The notes under the pieces: generated by a model
What the model was told of the DNA's origin: nothing
The model's database searches: none
Seen by the model: only the letters and a program-made list of their open reading frames with translations
Assembly: GCA_023251775.1 (NCBI GenBank)
Contig: JAHEYC010000027.1
Coordinates: 1-41,160 of the forward strand
Direction of reading: 5' to 3'
From: Sphingobacteriaceae bacterium
GTDB taxonomy: Bacteria > Bacteroidota > Bacteroidia > B-17B0 > Aurantibacillaceae
Length of the DNA: 41,160 nucleotides
Shown: positions 1-7,377 of the stretch, one piece after another
Layout of the letters: each line of letters opens with the position of its first letter
How positions within the stretch are numbered: position 1 is the stretch's first letter
Made by a program: the position numbers and the translations under genes

Positions 1-30
1 TCTCTTAAGAGAAACGTTGATTTTTTAGGC

Positions 31-273
31 TTATTTAGTGGTGGTTGGCGTTGCCGTAGGATTAACAGCGGGAACAATTTGTCCGCCCGGAACCTGAGCT
101 GCGGCCTGATCCATTGAAGTTTTGATCTGATTAGCAATAGAATCCTGAAATACCTTTGAGCGAGCATACATGGCTTCTCTGTTTTCGGCAGCCGGAGCAC
201 CTCCAAAATAAAGCGCGCATACAATAAGAAATGCAACAATTGAGATACCAAGATATAAGATCGGTTTTTTCAT
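31..273 (-). CDS. Small single-TM membrane protein, unknown function
   Basis: 80-residue protein with a hydrophobic segment at about residues 6-24, then a polar tail rich in Ala, Gln, Pro and Thr ending in a TP/TT-rich stretch. The N-terminus could be an uncleaved anchor or a signal peptide; a Cys sits at residue 19 but a proper lipobox is not convincing. The tail would lie outside the cytoplasm. It follows the Ala-rich lipoprotein gene on the same strand but is separated from it by a terminator, and it has its own candidate promoter: TACTTTTG at 300-293 with TTG at 323-321 (20-base spacer), which overlaps that terminator. I do not recognise a family. That it is a gene is supported by the promoter, the start and the membrane segment. 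Confidence 0.6.
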   Translation of the reverse strand: MKKPILYLGISIVAFLIVCALYFGGAPAAENREAMYARSKVFQDSIANQIKTSMDQAAAQVPGGQIVPAVNPTATPTTTK

Positions 274-292
274 AGGAATGTTTAAAGCCTAG

Positions 293-323
293 CAAAAGTA
301 AACAAAAAACAGAAAAGCCCCAA
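293..323 (-). promoter_or_regulatory. Candidate Bacteroidota promoter for the 80-residue membrane protein
   Basis: On the minus strand TTG (323-321), 20 bases, then TACTTTTG (300-293), matching the TTG...TAnnTTTG consensus. It overlaps the upstream terminator hairpin, so termination and initiation share DNA. Confidence 0.45.
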
Positions 324-344
324 GCAATTTGCTATGGGGCTTTT
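313..344 (-). terminator. Rho-independent terminator after the Ala-rich lipoprotein gene
   Basis: Perfect 9-bp stem AAAAGCCCC / GGGGCTTTT (313-321 with 336-344) around a 14-base loop. On the minus strand it is followed by a T-rich tract, as expected for the gene at 370-594. Confidence 0.85.
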
Positions 345-369
345 AAGCTAACTAACAGTACACAAATTC

Positions 370-594
370 TTAGTGTGCCGGAGCTTCAGCAGTTGTTGCA
401 GTAGTTGCAGCAGTTGAATCAGCAGGAGCAGCTTCAGTAGCAGCAGCTTCGATTGCAGCAGATGCAGCAGCAGCAGCAGAATCTAATGCGCGTTTTGCAT
501 CAGCTTCTAATTTTGCTTTTTCTTCAGCAGAAGGACCGCAAGATACCATTGTAGCAACTAAAGCTACAGCGATGAATGATAATACTTTTTTCAT
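370..594 (-). CDS. Small Ala-rich lipoprotein
   Basis: 74-residue protein with a lipoprotein signal peptide: MKK, a hydrophobic core, and a lipobox ending VSC, so Cys19 would be the lipidated residue. The mature part is about half alanine, with Glu/Lys early (residues 24-36) and Thr/Ser/Pro late. It probably forms a helical or disordered lipid-anchored peptide in the envelope. A strong terminator lies just downstream. It is transcribed divergently from the ECF sigma factor gene and shares with it a bipartite element (GGGTTACCT, 14 bases, TATTAA), so it may belong to that sigma factor's regulon (inference). I do not recognise a family; Ala-rich small lipoproteins of this kind are often abundant envelope proteins. 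Confidence 0.75.
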   Translation of the reverse strand: MKKVLSFIAVALVATMVSCGPSAEEKAKLEADAKRALDSAAAAASAAIEAAATEAAPADSTAATTATTAEAPAH

Positions 595-628
595 TTTTGA
601 GTGTTTTAAATTGTTAATGATTTAGAGA

Positions 629-657
629 TTAATATCTAAAACGGGGGTAGGTAACCC
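629..657 (-). promoter_or_regulatory. Bipartite promoter-like element upstream of the Ala-rich lipoprotein
   Basis: Minus strand GGGTTACCT (657-649), 14 bases, TATTAA (634-629), 34 bases before the start at 594. The element and its spacing match the plus-strand copy at 864-892, and the spacer also shares a TTnTA core directly before the second box. It does not fit the housekeeping TAnnTTTG promoter, which suggests an alternative (ECF) sigma factor. Confidence 0.55.
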
Positions 658-863
658 TAAAAAGATAGAGAAATAACAAATAATACATAACACATTGAAA
701 ATCAACGCAATAAATTTATAAAGGACATTTAAATTATGGAAAAATAAACTCTAAGGCACCTCCTACAATGCGGTAAAACCAAGGAAAAACATCTTAAAAA
801 ACCTCAAAAGCGTTGATACACAAGCAAATTACAGCTTTCAGGTAAAGTATGATACAAAAATTT

Positions 864-892
864 GGGTTACCTTTAACTATTCTAAGTATTAA
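864..892 (+). promoter_or_regulatory. Bipartite promoter-like element upstream of the ECF sigma factor
   Basis: GGGTTACCT (864-872), 14 bases, TATTAA (887-892), 14 bases before the ATG at 907. Identical boxes and spacing occur upstream of the divergent lipoprotein gene. This is consistent with an autoregulated ECF promoter. A housekeeping-like TACCTTTA (868-875) overlaps it and is the main alternative. Confidence 0.55.
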
Positions 893-906
893 AATCAAAG
901 GCGCTA

Positions 907-1485
907 ATGTTAAAACCAAAAGTGAATTTTACCGACAACGATTTTGTTGAAGGATTAAAGGTCGGCGACGACCAGGTTTTAAAAGCGCTTTATAAAAAGT
1001 ACTATAATCTCGTTCTTAAACTTGTTGTAAGTAATAATGGTTCTTCTGAAGCCGCGCAAGATGTATATCAAGAAACGATCATCATCTTGTACGAAAAATG
1101 TCAGGATCCGGAATTCAAATTGAGTTGTCAGCTACAAACCTATGTTTATTCAGTAGCGCGCAATTTATGGTTGAAGCATTTAAAGAAACATGGTAAGACA
1201 GGTGAATTGAAAGAATATCACCAAGATGTTTTTGAAGATGTAAGTTCGGATACTAAAACGCATTTGAAAAAAGAAGAAAGCATTGATAAGGTGTATAAAA
1301 GTTTGGAAGAACTTGGCGAACCTTGCGCATCGTTGATAAAAGATTTCTACATAAAGAAAATGAATATGGAAGACATCTCTGAGAAATTTGGATATACGAA
1401 TGCTGATAATGCCAAGAACCAAAAATACAAATGCCTGCAACGTTTAAAGAGATTATATTTTGACAATTTTACAATAGTAGATTAA
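907..1485 (+). CDS. ECF-type RNA polymerase sigma factor
   Basis: 192-residue sigma-70 family protein of the short extracytoplasmic-function type. Sigma region 2 covers about residues 24-95 (LKALYKKYYN helix, then SEAAQDVYQETIIILYEK and TYVYSVARNLWLKHLKK). A charged linker follows, then region 4 at about 125-185 with its helix-turn-helix (EDISEKFGYTNADNAKNQK, then CLQRLKRL). It directs RNA polymerase to a specific promoter set. Its stop lies 5 bases before the next gene, which carries an anti-sigma-like domain, so this is a sigma/anti-sigma pair. Likely autoregulated through the element at 864-892. The exact ECF group cannot be given by eye. Confidence 0.93.
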   Translation: MLKPKVNFTDNDFVEGLKVGDDQVLKALYKKYYNLVLKLVVSNNGSSEAAQDVYQETIIILYEKCQDPEFKLSCQLQTYVYSVARNLWLKHLKKHGKTGELKEYHQDVFEDVSSDTKTHLKKEESIDKVYKSLEELGEPCASLIKDFYIKKMNMEDISEKFGYTNADNAKNQKYKCLQRLKRLYFDNFTIVD

Positions 1486-1490
1486 AGATA

Positions 1491-2579
1491 ATGAGAACCG
1501 TAGATCTGTTTGATAATTATTTAGAAGGAAAACTCAGTGCACAAGAGTTAGCGGCGTTCGAATTACGCATGAGCAGCGATCCTGTTTTTGAAAAAGCATT
1601 TGAAGAGCACAAAACATTGATCAGCATTTTAAATAGCGGCAACGAACGTCAGGTATTAAAAAATAAACTAAAGCATATTCACTCGGTACAATTCGGAAAA
1701 GAAGCAAAGATCATTTCAATCAACAAGCCCGAGAAACTCACCAAACGTATTGGTAAAACATTTATGGTGGCGGCAAGCGCTGCGGTAATTGCTGTTATCT
1801 CAACTATTGCATTACTAAGTACAGGTGGTTATTTATTAAAGAAACAAGATAGTAAGATCACCGATCTTGGTTTAGAAGTTGCGGGATTAAAATCTTCTCA
1901 GAACGCTATCGTAAGAAAATTAAATTCCAAAGAAGACAAACCATTTGCCGCAGCTAATTTAGAAGGATCGGCATTTGCCTTAAACAATAATGGTTATGTG
2001 ATCACAAGTTGGCATATGGTAAATGGTGCCGATAGCATTTTTATTCAAAACAGTTCTACCGAGCGCGCACTTACAAAAATTATTTTTAATGATCCCGCTT
2101 TAGATATTGCGATCTTAAAAATAGAGAACCCCGCAGTAAGTAAAGGATGGCAAGTACCTTTTACATTCAATTCAAGATCAGCTGAAGTGGGAGAAGAAGT
2201 TTATACTTTAGGTTATCCGCGTCAAGATGTTGTTTACGGCGAAGGTTCTTTAAGTTCACTCACCGGTTATTCAAACGATACAGCCATGTATCAAGTATCA
2301 ATTCCTGTTAACCCGGGAAATAGTGGCGGACCGGTTCTAGATTCACAAGGAAATATAATTGGCGTGATCCGTGGCAAGATCACAACAGCTGAAGGAACAG
2401 GATTTGCCGTTAAATCAACTCAGATCATTCGTTCTATTGCTTCAGTGGAAGGCGATAGTGCAAAATCAGAATTAATAGTGAATAGTACTCGATCATCACT
2501 CAAAAAATTAAAAAGGAGTGAACAAATAAAGCGTATAGATCCATACGTATTTAACGTATTGGTTTATAAAAACAATTAA
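1491..2579 (+). CDS. Anti-sigma-like domain fused via one TM to an HtrA-like trypsin protease
   Basis: 362 residues in three parts. Residues 1-65 resemble the N-terminal domain of Bacteroidota anti-sigma factors (LFDNYLEGKLSAQEL, then a D-P-x-F-E-x-A-F-E helix) without a zinc motif. One TM segment at about 91-116 is followed by a short coiled-coil-like linker. From about 155 a trypsin-like S1C domain carries the full triad: His175 (TSWHMV), Asp205 (DPALDIAIL) and Ser278 (NPGNSGGPV). No PDZ domain is seen; about 50 basic residues follow the protease. Expected topology is anti-sigma domain in the cytoplasm and protease in the periplasm. It probably binds the sigma factor encoded 5 bases upstream and transmits an envelope signal. 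A plain anchored DegP-like protease is the alternative, but the gene pairing argues for regulation. Confidence 0.85.
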   Translation: MRTVDLFDNYLEGKLSAQELAAFELRMSSDPVFEKAFEEHKTLISILNSGNERQVLKNKLKHIHSVQFGKEAKIISINKPEKLTKRIGKTFMVAASAAVIAVISTIALLSTGGYLLKKQDSKITDLGLEVAGLKSSQNAIVRKLNSKEDKPFAAANLEGSAFALNNNGYVITSWHMVNGADSIFIQNSSTERALTKIIFNDPALDIAILKIENPAVSKGWQVPFTFNSRSAEVGEEVYTLGYPRQDVVYGEGSLSSLTGYSNDTAMYQVSIPVNPGNSGGPVLDSQGNIIGVIRGKITTAEGTGFAVKSTQIIRSIASVEGDSAKSELIVNSTRSSLKKLKRSEQIKRIDPYVFNVLVYKNN

Positions 2580-2596
2580 TACCGTTCTAAGAATTT

Positions 2597-2619
2597 ATTT
2601 GTGGAAAAGTTCCGCAAAT
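2597..2619 (+). promoter_or_regulatory. Compact hairpin between protease and DUF4349 genes
   Basis: 10-bp stem (2597-2606 with 2610-2619, one G-T wobble) closed by a 3-base loop. No T-tract follows, so it is unlikely to be a simple terminator. It may stabilise or process the message, or tune expression of the third gene. Confidence 0.35.
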
Positions 2620-2658
2620 AGCATCTGTACTTAAACACAAAACCTTAACATTTTATTT

Positions 2659-3657
2659 ATGAAAACCATTAGCAAAATTTACTTGCTTGGGCTTGTTATT
2701 GCCCTAACGCAAGCGTGCAGCGACGGAAAAAGCTACAAAGAAGATTCATCAAAAGAAAGCATAATGTCTTCACCGATGAACATGGAACAATCCAAAGATG
2801 AAGAAGGATACGTTGGAGGAAACGCATTAGCGGATAGCATTAGCGGTCCTTCAGATAAAAAAAACGATGAGAAAATGAATTTCGTGAACTCGTCCGCTTC
2901 GCGCATTGGAAAAATTGATTCCATCAAAAAATTCATTCGCACTGCCGATATAAAATTCAAAGTGAAGAATGTAGAGAAGAGTACGTATAAGATCGAGGAC
3001 ATCATCAATCATTTTGATGGCTTTGTGATCAATACCAATTTGAATTGTCGCGTAAATTATACTGAATCATTTCGCGTAAAAGAAGATTCAGTTTTGGAAC
3101 GCAAACATTTTGTGGTTGAGAACAGCATCACCTTCCGTGTTCCAAAATCTCTTTTAGACACAACCCTCAAACAAATTGTTTCGCAAATTGATTTTTTGGA
3201 TCATCGCATCATTACCGCCGAAGATGTAAGTTTTGCCGCACTTAAAAATCAAATGCATCAAAAACGTTTTGGTCGCTACCAAAAAAGGATTACGCAAGCA
3301 ACCGATAAGTCGAACAAAACAAATGCAGTTGTAAATGCCGAAAATGGTTTGTACGAAAAAGAAGGCGAAGCTGATGAAAGCGAATTGAATGATAGAATAT
3401 TAAATGATAAAGTAGATTACGCAACTGTAACCATGTATATTTACCAAGATGAAAAAGTAAGGAACGATGTTGTTTTTTCGCAACCACATTTTGATTCGTA
3501 TCAACCATCTTTTGGAAGTGAGTTTGTAAGCAGCATAAAATTCGGTTGGAATATCATACAACAATTGTTTTTGCTAATGGTAAAATTATGGCCGTTGATC
3601 TTAATAGGCGTTGGTTTGTTTTATGGTATCAGACGTTTGGTGAAGGGAAAAGCGTAA
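2659..3657 (+). CDS. DUF4349 domain lipoprotein
   Basis: 332 residues. Lipoprotein signal with lipobox ending TQAC (Cys20), a Ser/Asp/Lys-rich linker to about residue 90, then the DUF4349 core beginning FIRTADIKFKVKNVEKSTYKIE, and a C-terminal TM segment at about 300-325 followed by a basic tail. With both a lipid anchor and a C-terminal TM helix, the core sits in the periplasm. DUF4349 has no settled biochemical role known to me. It lies 79 bases after the anti-sigma/protease gene on the same strand and may be a third component of that circuit (inference). Residues 225-245 form a Glu/Asp-rich insertion before the last conserved beta strand. Confidence 0.85.
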   Translation: MKTISKIYLLGLVIALTQACSDGKSYKEDSSKESIMSSPMNMEQSKDEEGYVGGNALADSISGPSDKKNDEKMNFVNSSASRIGKIDSIKKFIRTADIKFKVKNVEKSTYKIEDIINHFDGFVINTNLNCRVNYTESFRVKEDSVLERKHFVVENSITFRVPKSLLDTTLKQIVSQIDFLDHRIITAEDVSFAALKNQMHQKRFGRYQKRITQATDKSNKTNAVVNAENGLYEKEGEADESELNDRILNDKVDYATVTMYIYQDEKVRNDVVFSQPHFDSYQPSFGSEFVSSIKFGWNIIQQLFLLMVKLWPLILIGVGLFYGIRRLVKGKA

Positions 3658-3663
3658 TTTGTA

Positions 3664-3820
3664 AGTCCCGTAGGGACTACATATTGGTAAAAACCCAAAT
3701 GAAAGGGAAAAAGAAATCCCGTAGGGATGACATGTTACATGTCGCCCCTACGGGGCTTTAACGATCATAATAAATTATGATCTACCGATATGCCGTCCCT
3801 ACGGGACTATTTATCGGCAT
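3664..3820. repeat. Palindromic REP-like repeat cluster (TCCCGTAGGGA family)
   Basis: Copies of a short palindrome: AGTCCCGTAGGGACT (3664-3678), TCCCGTAGGGA (3717-3727), GCCCCTACGGGGC (3744-3756) and GTCCCTACGGGAC (3795-3807). The second and third copies pair into a 17-bp stem with two mismatches (3718-3734 with 3738-3754). The last copy is bracketed by ATGCCG (3790-3795) and CGGCAT (3815-3820) and includes the comF stop codon. It fills the gap between convergent genes and may act as a two-way terminator. Confidence 0.8.
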
Positions 3821-4496
3821 ACGCAATTGTTGCAACCGAAATGTGAATTCCCTCCACATCTTTTAACGCTTGCCAAACTCCTTCAACAGTTGATCCTGTG
3901 GTGATCACATCATCTACCAATAAAATATGTTCGTTCTTAAAAGTTTCAACATTACTCAAAGCAAACACATCTTTTACATTTTCCCATCGCTCGTATTTTC
4001 GTTTTTTGGTTTGTGTTGAGGTTTCCAGTTCGCGAATGAGCGTGGTTGTATCTAAAGCAATTCCGCTTGTTTCCGAAATTCCTTTTGCAAAGCATTCGCT
4101 TTGATTATAACCGCGCGAGGCTTGTTTCTTTTTATGCAAAGGAACCGGAACAATATAATTTATGCCTTCAAAAAAAGAGGTGGTCTTAAGATCATTATAA
4201 AATGTATTGCCCATCAACACACCAATGTTCTGCTGGTTCTCGTATTTTAAAGAATGTAATAGATTTTGAACTTTACCGTCTTTTTCAAAAAGGAACAAAC
4301 TAGTGGCTTGTTGTAAAGGAACCCTGCCGCCAAGGGCCATAATAATAGGATTTGTGTTATTTAAATGAAAATTACTCTTTGGCAAACTCAACACACATTT
4401 ATTACAAACCACCCGCTCGTGCTTATACAGCAGGCCTTCGCAGGCCTCGCAATAGCGGGGGTAAATTAATGACATGAAATCGTTAATAAGTGTCAT
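3807..4496 (-). CDS. comF: ComF family phosphoribosyltransferase-like protein
   Basis: 229 residues, the usual length for ComF/GntX-like proteins. The N-terminal zinc ribbon shows Cys16/Cys19 and Cys31/Cys34 (CxxC...CxxC). The C-terminal part is a type I phosphoribosyltransferase fold with the PRPP-binding motif LLVDDVITTGST at 192-203; VPVPLHKKKQASRGYNQS at 116-133 is typical of the family. ComF takes part in DNA uptake in competent bacteria, but in Bacteroidota its role is not established. Transcribed divergently from the coiled-coil protein gene. The stop codon and last codons lie inside the palindromic repeat cluster. Confidence 0.92.
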   Translation of the reverse strand: MTLINDFMSLIYPRYCEACEGLLYKHERVVCNKCVLSLPKSNFHLNNTNPIIMALGGRVPLQQATSLFLFEKDGKVQNLLHSLKYENQQNIGVLMGNTFYNDLKTTSFFEGINYIVPVPLHKKKQASRGYNQSECFAKGISETSGIALDTTTLIRELETSTQTKKRKYERWENVKDVFALSNVETFKNEHILLVDDVITTGSTVEGVWQALKDVEGIHISVATIAYADK

Positions 4497-4550
4497 ACGC
4501 CGTATCGAAAATAGTATAAATAGTTATTAATTTTACAGTAAATTATTAAA

Positions 4551-5471
4551 ATGAATCAGGAAGACTCTAAATCAAAGAAGAAGAGGGGTATTTTTTTATG
4601 GATCATTATTTTCCTTTTGATGGGATCTAATGCGGTTTTGGTTTGGTTATATCTTCAAGAGAAAAACAAGCTTGCCGAAAAAATAATAGAAATAAAAACT
4701 ATTTACGTTGAAAAGGAAACCATTGAATTGGATCTTGCCACACTGAAAAAAGATTATGAAGGTTTGCAAACAAACAATAAAGCCATACAGGCCGATATTG
4801 AATTGAAGAAAGCACGCATTGAAGAATTAATGATAGAAGCAAAAAAGCACAAGGGCGATGCGTATTTTATTGCAAAACTTAAAAAGGAAACCGAAACTCT
4901 TCGCGCCATCATGCAACATTATGTTGTGACGATCGATTCGTTGAATACATTAAATCAAAAGTTGGTTGTAGAAAAGAAAAATGTGCTCAAACAATTAAAT
5001 GAGGAGAAAGAAAAAGGAAATAAACTCAACGAAGAGAAAGAAGAACTAAAGAACACTATCGCTAAAGGAAGCATTCTTACATGCTTTAACGTTACAGCAA
5101 AAGGGGTTTACTTTAAAAAAGGCGGCAAAAAAGAAGTGGAAACAAGTAAGGCGCGCAAGGCCAAAAAAATAAAAATTGGCTTTAGTCTGGGCGAAAATAA
5201 AATTGCAAAAGCCGGCGAAAAAACGGTTTATATTCGCATTATGACCCCCGACGGAAAGGAAATGGCCAAAAGTTACGATGATAGCTACAAGTTTGTTTTT
5301 AACAAAAGCAATGGCTATTTCGCAGGAAAAGAAACAGTTAACTATGGCAATGTAGAGCTAAGCGCGGTTACCTACTGCGAAGGCCAAGGCGATATGGTGC
5401 CGGGAAATTATATTATCGAGATCAGTTGCGACGGGGCTTTGATAGGGAATACGAATCTGAAATTGGACTAA
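4551..5471 (+). CDS. Single-TM coiled-coil membrane protein, unknown function
   Basis: 306 residues. A Lys/Arg-rich start (SKKKRG) precedes one TM helix at about 14-35, so the rest should be periplasmic. A long Glu/Lys-rich coiled coil runs from about 36 to 170, followed by a compact beta-rich C-terminal domain with a hydrophobic pattern ([27 protein letters not shown]). The architecture suits a structural or tethering role in the envelope, but I do not recognise a named family. It stands alone between comF (divergent) and gcvT (same strand, 97 bases on). Confidence 0.8.
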   Translation: MNQEDSKSKKKRGIFLWIIIFLLMGSNAVLVWLYLQEKNKLAEKIIEIKTIYVEKETIELDLATLKKDYEGLQTNNKAIQADIELKKARIEELMIEAKKHKGDAYFIAKLKKETETLRAIMQHYVVTIDSLNTLNQKLVVEKKNVLKQLNEEKEKGNKLNEEKEELKNTIAKGSILTCFNVTAKGVYFKKGGKKEVETSKARKAKKIKIGFSLGENKIAKAGEKTVYIRIMTPDGKEMAKSYDDSYKFVFNKSNGYFAGKETVNYGNVELSAVTYCEGQGDMVPGNYIIEISCDGALIGNTNLKLD

Positions 5472-5568
5472 GATTTACCAATTTCCCTCTTTTAAAAATT
5501 CAATCTTTTACTTACATTTATCTTCCCGCATTTTTTATAGAACGGGTTTTGCTATGCTAACTTTAGAC

Positions 5569-6654
5569 ATGAAAAACACAGCGCTTACAAACAAACACAT
5601 AAGCCTGGGCGCTAAAATGGTGCCTTTTGCAGGATATAATATGCCTGTTTCGTATTCAGGATTGAACGACGAACATTTAACCGTTAGAAATGCGGTTGGC
5701 GTTTTTGATGTGAGTCATATGGGCGAGTTCAAAATAAAAGGACCAAAAGCTTTGGATCTTTTACAAAGAGTTACATCCAACGATGTTTCAAAATTAACCG
5801 ATGGAAAAGTTCAGTACTCGTGTTTGCCAAATGATAAAGGCGGAATTGTAGATGATCTTTTGGTGTATCGTGTAATGGAGAATGAATATTATTTAGTGGT
5901 GAACGCTTCTAATATTGAAAAAGATTGGAACTGGATCTCAAAACATAATACGCAAGGCGTGGAAATGATAGATGTGTCGGAGAAAACAAGCTTACTTGCC
6001 GTTCAAGGACCAAAAGCCATTAACACATTACAAAAATTAACGGATGTTGATCTTTCAAAAATGGAGTACTATACTTTTACGGTTGGAAAATTAGCAGGCA
6101 TAGATCATATTGTTATTTCAAACACAGGATATACAGGCGCAGGAGGATTTGAGTTATATGTGCCAAATGAAAAAGTAGAAGAAGTATGGAATAAAGTATT
6201 TGAAGCAGGAAAAGAATTTGGAATAAAACCTGTTGGATTAGGTGCGCGCGATACCTTACGTTTAGAAATGGGATTTTGTTTATATGGAAATGATATCGAC
6301 GATACAACATCGCCTATTGAAGCAGGATTAGGATGGATAACAAAATTCACAAAAGATTTTACTAATCGTGCACAAATTGAAGGACACAAAACAAACGGTG
6401 TTGCAAAAAAATTAGTTGGATTTGAAATGATCGACAGAGGAATCCCCCGTCACGATTATCAAATTGCAGATGCAAAAGGGAATGTGATCGGTAAAGTTAC
6501 TTCCGGAACACAATCGCCAAGTTTAAATAAAGCCATTGGAATGGGCTATGTAAAAACAGAATTTGCAAAACCTGATACCGAAATATTTATTCTGATAAGA
6601 GATAAAGCCATTAAAGCTAAAGTTGCCAAGATCCCGTTTTTACCTAAACCATAA
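5569..6654 (+). CDS. gcvT: Aminomethyltransferase (glycine cleavage system T protein)
   Basis: 361 residues from the chosen start. GcvT transfers the methylene group from aminomethyl-lipoyl H-protein to tetrahydrofolate, releasing ammonia, as part of glycine cleavage. Seen: [20 protein letters not shown], the family start, then [11 protein letters not shown], the folate-binding region around [34 protein letters not shown] and [14 protein letters not shown] chose the ATG at 5569 because family members start at MKNTAL; an in-frame ATG at 5554 would add five residues. The stop is 3 bases before the next gene, so the two are probably co-transcribed. gcvH and gcvP are not in the window. Confidence 0.96.
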   Translation: MKNTALTNKHISLGAKMVPFAGYNMPVSYSGLNDEHLTVRNAVGVFDVSHMGEFKIKGPKALDLLQRVTSNDVSKLTDGKVQYSCLPNDKGGIVDDLLVYRVMENEYYLVVNASNIEKDWNWISKHNTQGVEMIDVSEKTSLLAVQGPKAINTLQKLTDVDLSKMEYYTFTVGKLAGIDHIVISNTGYTGAGGFELYVPNEKVEEVWNKVFEAGKEFGIKPVGLGARDTLRLEMGFCLYGNDIDDTTSPIEAGLGWITKFTKDFTNRAQIEGHKTNGVAKKLVGFEMIDRGIPRHDYQIADAKGNVIGKVTSGTQSPSLNKAIGMGYVKTEFAKPDTEIFILIRDKAIKAKVAKIPFLPKP

Positions 6655-6657
6655 TTT

Positions 6658-7377
6658 ATGCCCGAGGTAGAAGTTTGTTTTTCGCCCAATGTGTATCCTT
6701 TGTTCCATAAGGATGATGCCATTGTTGTGGTGATAGATGTTCTTCGCGCCACTTCGGCAATTACTACGGCATTTTATAATGGCGTGGCGCAAATGATCCC
6801 CGTTTCAACAGTTGAGGAAGCCTTAGAATATAAAAAGAAAGGATACATTGTTGCGGCCGAACGTAATGGTGAAATTGTTCCGGGGTTTGATCTGGGTAAT
6901 AGTCCTTTTGGTTACATGAATACAAAAGTAAAAGGAAAAACAATTGCTATCACAACTACGAACGGAACTCAAGCCATAAAAGCGGCAGAAAAAGCCAAGC
7001 GCATTCTCATAGGAAGTTTTTTGAATTTGGATGTGATGATAGATTATTTACGCGCCGAGAAAAAAGACGTTTTGCTTTTATGCGCGGGATGGAAAAATAA
7101 ATTTAATTTAGAAGATACCTTATATGCCGGCGCTATTGCCGATGCGCTCATTACAAAATTTGAGTTCACAACTCATTGCGACTCGGCTATTGCCGCCGGA
7201 CAATTATTTCATTTAGCAAAACACGACCTGTACGAATTCTTATCGCACTCTTCTCATCGCAATCGTTTATCCAAATTAAATTTAGATCGCGATATAAAAT
7301 ATTGTTTAACGCCCAATCAGTGCCCTGTGATACCTGTTATGGAGAACGGCGTGCTAACAAAATTACAATTGGTGTGA
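6658..7377 (+). CDS. comB: 2-phosphosulfolactate phosphatase family protein (ComB-like)
   Basis: 239 residues, the usual family length. Conserved blocks: VVIDVLRATSAITTAF near residue 25, AERNGEIVPGFDLGNSP near 67, ITTTNGTQAI near 98 and LLCAGWKNKFNLEDTLYAGA near 141. In archaea ComB dephosphorylates 2-phosphosulfolactate in coenzyme M synthesis. Bacteroidota do not make coenzyme M, so here it may serve sulfolactate metabolism or another phosphate ester; sulfonolipid-related roles are only a guess. It follows gcvT by 3 bases and overlaps the next gene by 4 bases (GTGA), so expression is coupled. Confidence 0.88.
   Translation: MPEVEVCFSPNVYPLFHKDDAIVVVIDVLRATSAITTAFYNGVAQMIPVSTVEEALEYKKKGYIVAAERNGEIVPGFDLGNSPFGYMNTKVKGKTIAITTTNGTQAIKAAEKAKRILIGSFLNLDVMIDYLRAEKKDVLLLCAGWKNKFNLEDTLYAGAIADALITKFEFTTHCDSAIAAGQLFHLAKHDLYEFLSHSSHRNRLSKLNLDRDIKYCLTPNQCPVIPVMENGVLTKLQLV

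Larger units (their letters stand above)
595..906. other. Intergenic region between divergent lipoprotein and sigma factor genes
   Basis: 312 bases with no ORF I can support. It holds two copies of one bipartite element, 864-892 on the plus strand and 657-629 on the minus strand, each facing its own gene. The middle part (about 660-860) is AT-rich and shows no further structure. Confidence 0.7.

Noticed and set aside
1-12. TCTCTTAAGAGA palindrome at the window edge
   Set aside because: Cut off by the edge and too short to assign as terminator or site.
3664-3820. Possible CRISPR array from repeated TCCCGTAGGGA units
   Set aside because: Units are palindromic and vary, spacers are unequal and few, and no cas genes are near.
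7176-7373. Upstream extension of the outer-membrane protein frame within comB
   Set aside because: It overlaps a conserved comB coding region and lacks a signal peptide; GTG 7374 gives one.
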